A DNA stretch of 5,967 bases from an uncultured Clostridia bacterium (GTDB taxonomy: Bacteria > Bacillota > Clostridia > Christensenellales > Borkfalkiaceae), in the NCBI GenBank assembly GCA_934271245.1, contig CAKQQY010000053.1:1-5967 (forward strand), read 5' to 3'. The notes under the pieces are model-generated. The model saw only the letters and a list, made by a program, of their open reading frames with translations. It was not told the origin of the DNA and did no database searches. Each line of letters begins with the position of its first letter. The stretch's first letter is position 1. Below are positions 4,887 to 5,967 of the stretch, piece by piece. The translations under genes were made by a program, and so were the position numbers.

Positions 4887-5967
4887 TTATAATTCGAGAT
4901 TTTTTAATGCGATTTTACAGTGTTCGTACGTCAAACCGCCTTGAAGATACGCTATATACGGCGGTCTGACAGGTCCGTCGGCAGAAAGTTCTATACTTGC
5001 CCCCTGGACAAAACAACCCGCAGCCATAATAACCTGATCTTCGTACCCCGGCATATCCCAAGGCATGGGCAAAGCAAAACTGTCTATCGGAGAATAAATC
5101 TGTATTCCCTGAACGAAGGAAACCATTGCGTTTCTATCGTTAAATTTTATCGCCCTAATAATATCCGACGGAATTTTATCTATAGACGGCGAAACTTCAT
5201 ACCCCAACTCGGTTAAAACCTTACCGAAAAGCATGGAGCCTTTTAACGACTGCCCGACTACGTGCGGAGCAAGAAACAGCCCCTGGTAATATAATTGATA
5301 GCCCGAATAGTTTGAGCCGACTTCTCTTCCGATAGACGGAGCCGTAAGCCTTTTTCCGACTAAATCAACGTATTTTTCGTCGCCGACAACGTATCCGCCC
5401 GTAGGCGCTATTCCGCCGCCGGGGTTTTTTATCATCGAACCCGCCATAAGATTTACCCCGACTTCGGTGGGTTCCGTTTTTTCTACGAATTCTCCGTAAC
5501 AGTTATCGAGCATTATGCAGCCGTCAAAGCCTTCGCTCCTGACATAATCAACCGCTTCTTTAATTTGTTCTACAGAAAACGCGTCGCGCCATTCGTATCC
5601 CCTTGACCGTTGCAAATAAACCATTTTAGGCATTTTTCGGGCAAAACTTTCTTTAATTTTATCTTTATCTATTTTACCGTTTTTAAGAGGTATGCTTTTG
5701 AATTCGATATTGAAATCTTTAAGAGAACCGCCGCCTTCTTTTGATACAACTTCCTGCAGAGTATCGTAAGGCTCGCCGGTTACGGAAAGACATAAATCGC
5801 CCGGTCTTAAAACCCCGTAAAGACACAAAGAAATCGCGTGAGTTCCCGATACGATATTAGCGGAACATATCGCGCTTTCCGCGCCGAAAACGTCCGCCAC
5901 AAGTTTATTTAACGTATCTCTGCCCTCGTCCCCGTAAGCATACCCCGTCGTTCCACAAAAATGCCTT
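4887..5967 (-). CDS. Methionine gamma-lyase family protein (YnbB / 'aluminum resistance' type), 5' end outside window
   Basis: This is a fold-type I PLP-dependent enzyme of the Met_gamma_lyase family (Pfam PF06838), related to cystathionine and methionine gamma-lyases; B. subtilis YnbB is a member. A GTG at 5898-5900 looks like a start but is internal: the frame stays open to the edge and encodes family sequence, RHFCGTTGYAYGDEGRDTL. So 359 residues are visible and perhaps 50-70 are missing. Numbering from the first full codon, SGTHAI is at 40-45, the PLP-ring region LDNCYGEFVE at 153-162 (Asp154), and the presumed Schiff-base lysine is K180 in GSMIKNPGGG (codon at 5427-5429). GYEWRD and a C-terminal GPVRPPYIAYLQGG stretch also fit. 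The true reaction is not settled for most members; carbon-sulfur lyase activity is inferred from the family, and the aluminum-resistance name is historical. In Firmicutes the gene often sits near miaA-hfq or glnR-glnA, which would lie to the right. Confidence 0.9.
   Translation of the reverse strand, partial: RHFCGTTGYAYGDEGRDTLNKLVADVFGAESAICSANIVSGTHAISLCLYGVLRPGDLCLSVTGEPYDTLQEVVSKEGGGSLKDFNIEFKSIPLKNGKIDKDKIKESFARKMPKMVYLQRSRGYEWRDAFSVEQIKEAVDYVRSEGFDGCIMLDNCYGEFVEKTEPTEVGVNLMAGSMIKNPGGGIAPTGGYVVGDEKYVDLVGKRLTAPSIGREVGSNYSGYQLYYQGLFLAPHVVGQSLKGSMLFGKVLTELGYEVSPSIDKIPSDIIRAIKFNDRNAMVSFVQGIQIYSPIDSFALPMPWDMPGYEDQVIMAAGCFVQGASIELSADGPVRPPYIAYLQGGLTYEHCKIALKNLEL

Noticed and set aside
5898..5900. 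GTG as the start of the methionine gamma-lyase family gene
   Set aside because: The frame is open from the GTG to the window edge, and those 22 codons encode conserved family sequence (GTTGYAYGDEGRDTL), so the gene starts outside the window.

Overview
The window looks like chromosomal DNA from a low-GC, endospore-forming lineage of Bacillota, most likely an uncultured Clostridia member. The evidence is the start of a stage III sporulation protein AA gene at the left edge, a clostridial-type Lgt with the GRIGC...GCCYG signature, an encoded CCA on the tRNA, good sigma-A promoters (one with an extended -10), and a YnbB-type methionine gamma-lyase-family protein at the right edge. Genus or species cannot be told from this sequence alone. 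There is no phage, transposon, integrase, CRISPR array or defence gene, and coding density and base composition appear even throughout.

Layout. At the left, two minus-strand genes: the 5' part of spoIIIAA (1-423, running off the edge) and lgt (526-1365), separated by a strong hairpin terminator. lgt and a plus-strand tRNA-Ser(CGA) gene (1485-1575) are divergent and have back-to-back sigma-A promoters. A long hairpin ends the tRNA transcript. A roughly 175-bp AT-rich spacer follows and ends in a strong promoter (TTGAAA, 17 bp, TATAAT, extended -10). That promoter drives a plus-strand group of three genes: a PlsC-like acyltransferase carrying a zinc ribbon and a C-terminal extension (1806-3131), a YjjG/YfnB-like HAD phosphatase (3191-3889), and a FliB/YkgJ-type cysteine-cluster lysine N-methylase-like protein (3895-4815). 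A terminator at 4819-4850 closes the group. The last gene is convergent on the minus strand: a PLP-dependent methionine gamma-lyase-family protein whose N-terminus lies beyond the right edge.

How the genes fit together. These are mostly ordinary housekeeping functions: sporulation, lipoprotein lipidation, translation, lipid acyl transfer, small-molecule dephosphorylation, protein methylation and amino-acid metabolism. lgt and the PlsC-like gene both concern membrane lipids but are transcribed apart. The HAD and FliB-like genes are 5 bp apart and probably translated together.

I do not see a convincing undescribed system here. The points most worth a second look are the zinc-ribbon acyltransferase, which lacks the usual EGTR motif; the Lgt in which two residues important in the E. 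coli enzyme are cysteines; and a flagellin-methylase-like protein with no flagellar gene in sight.
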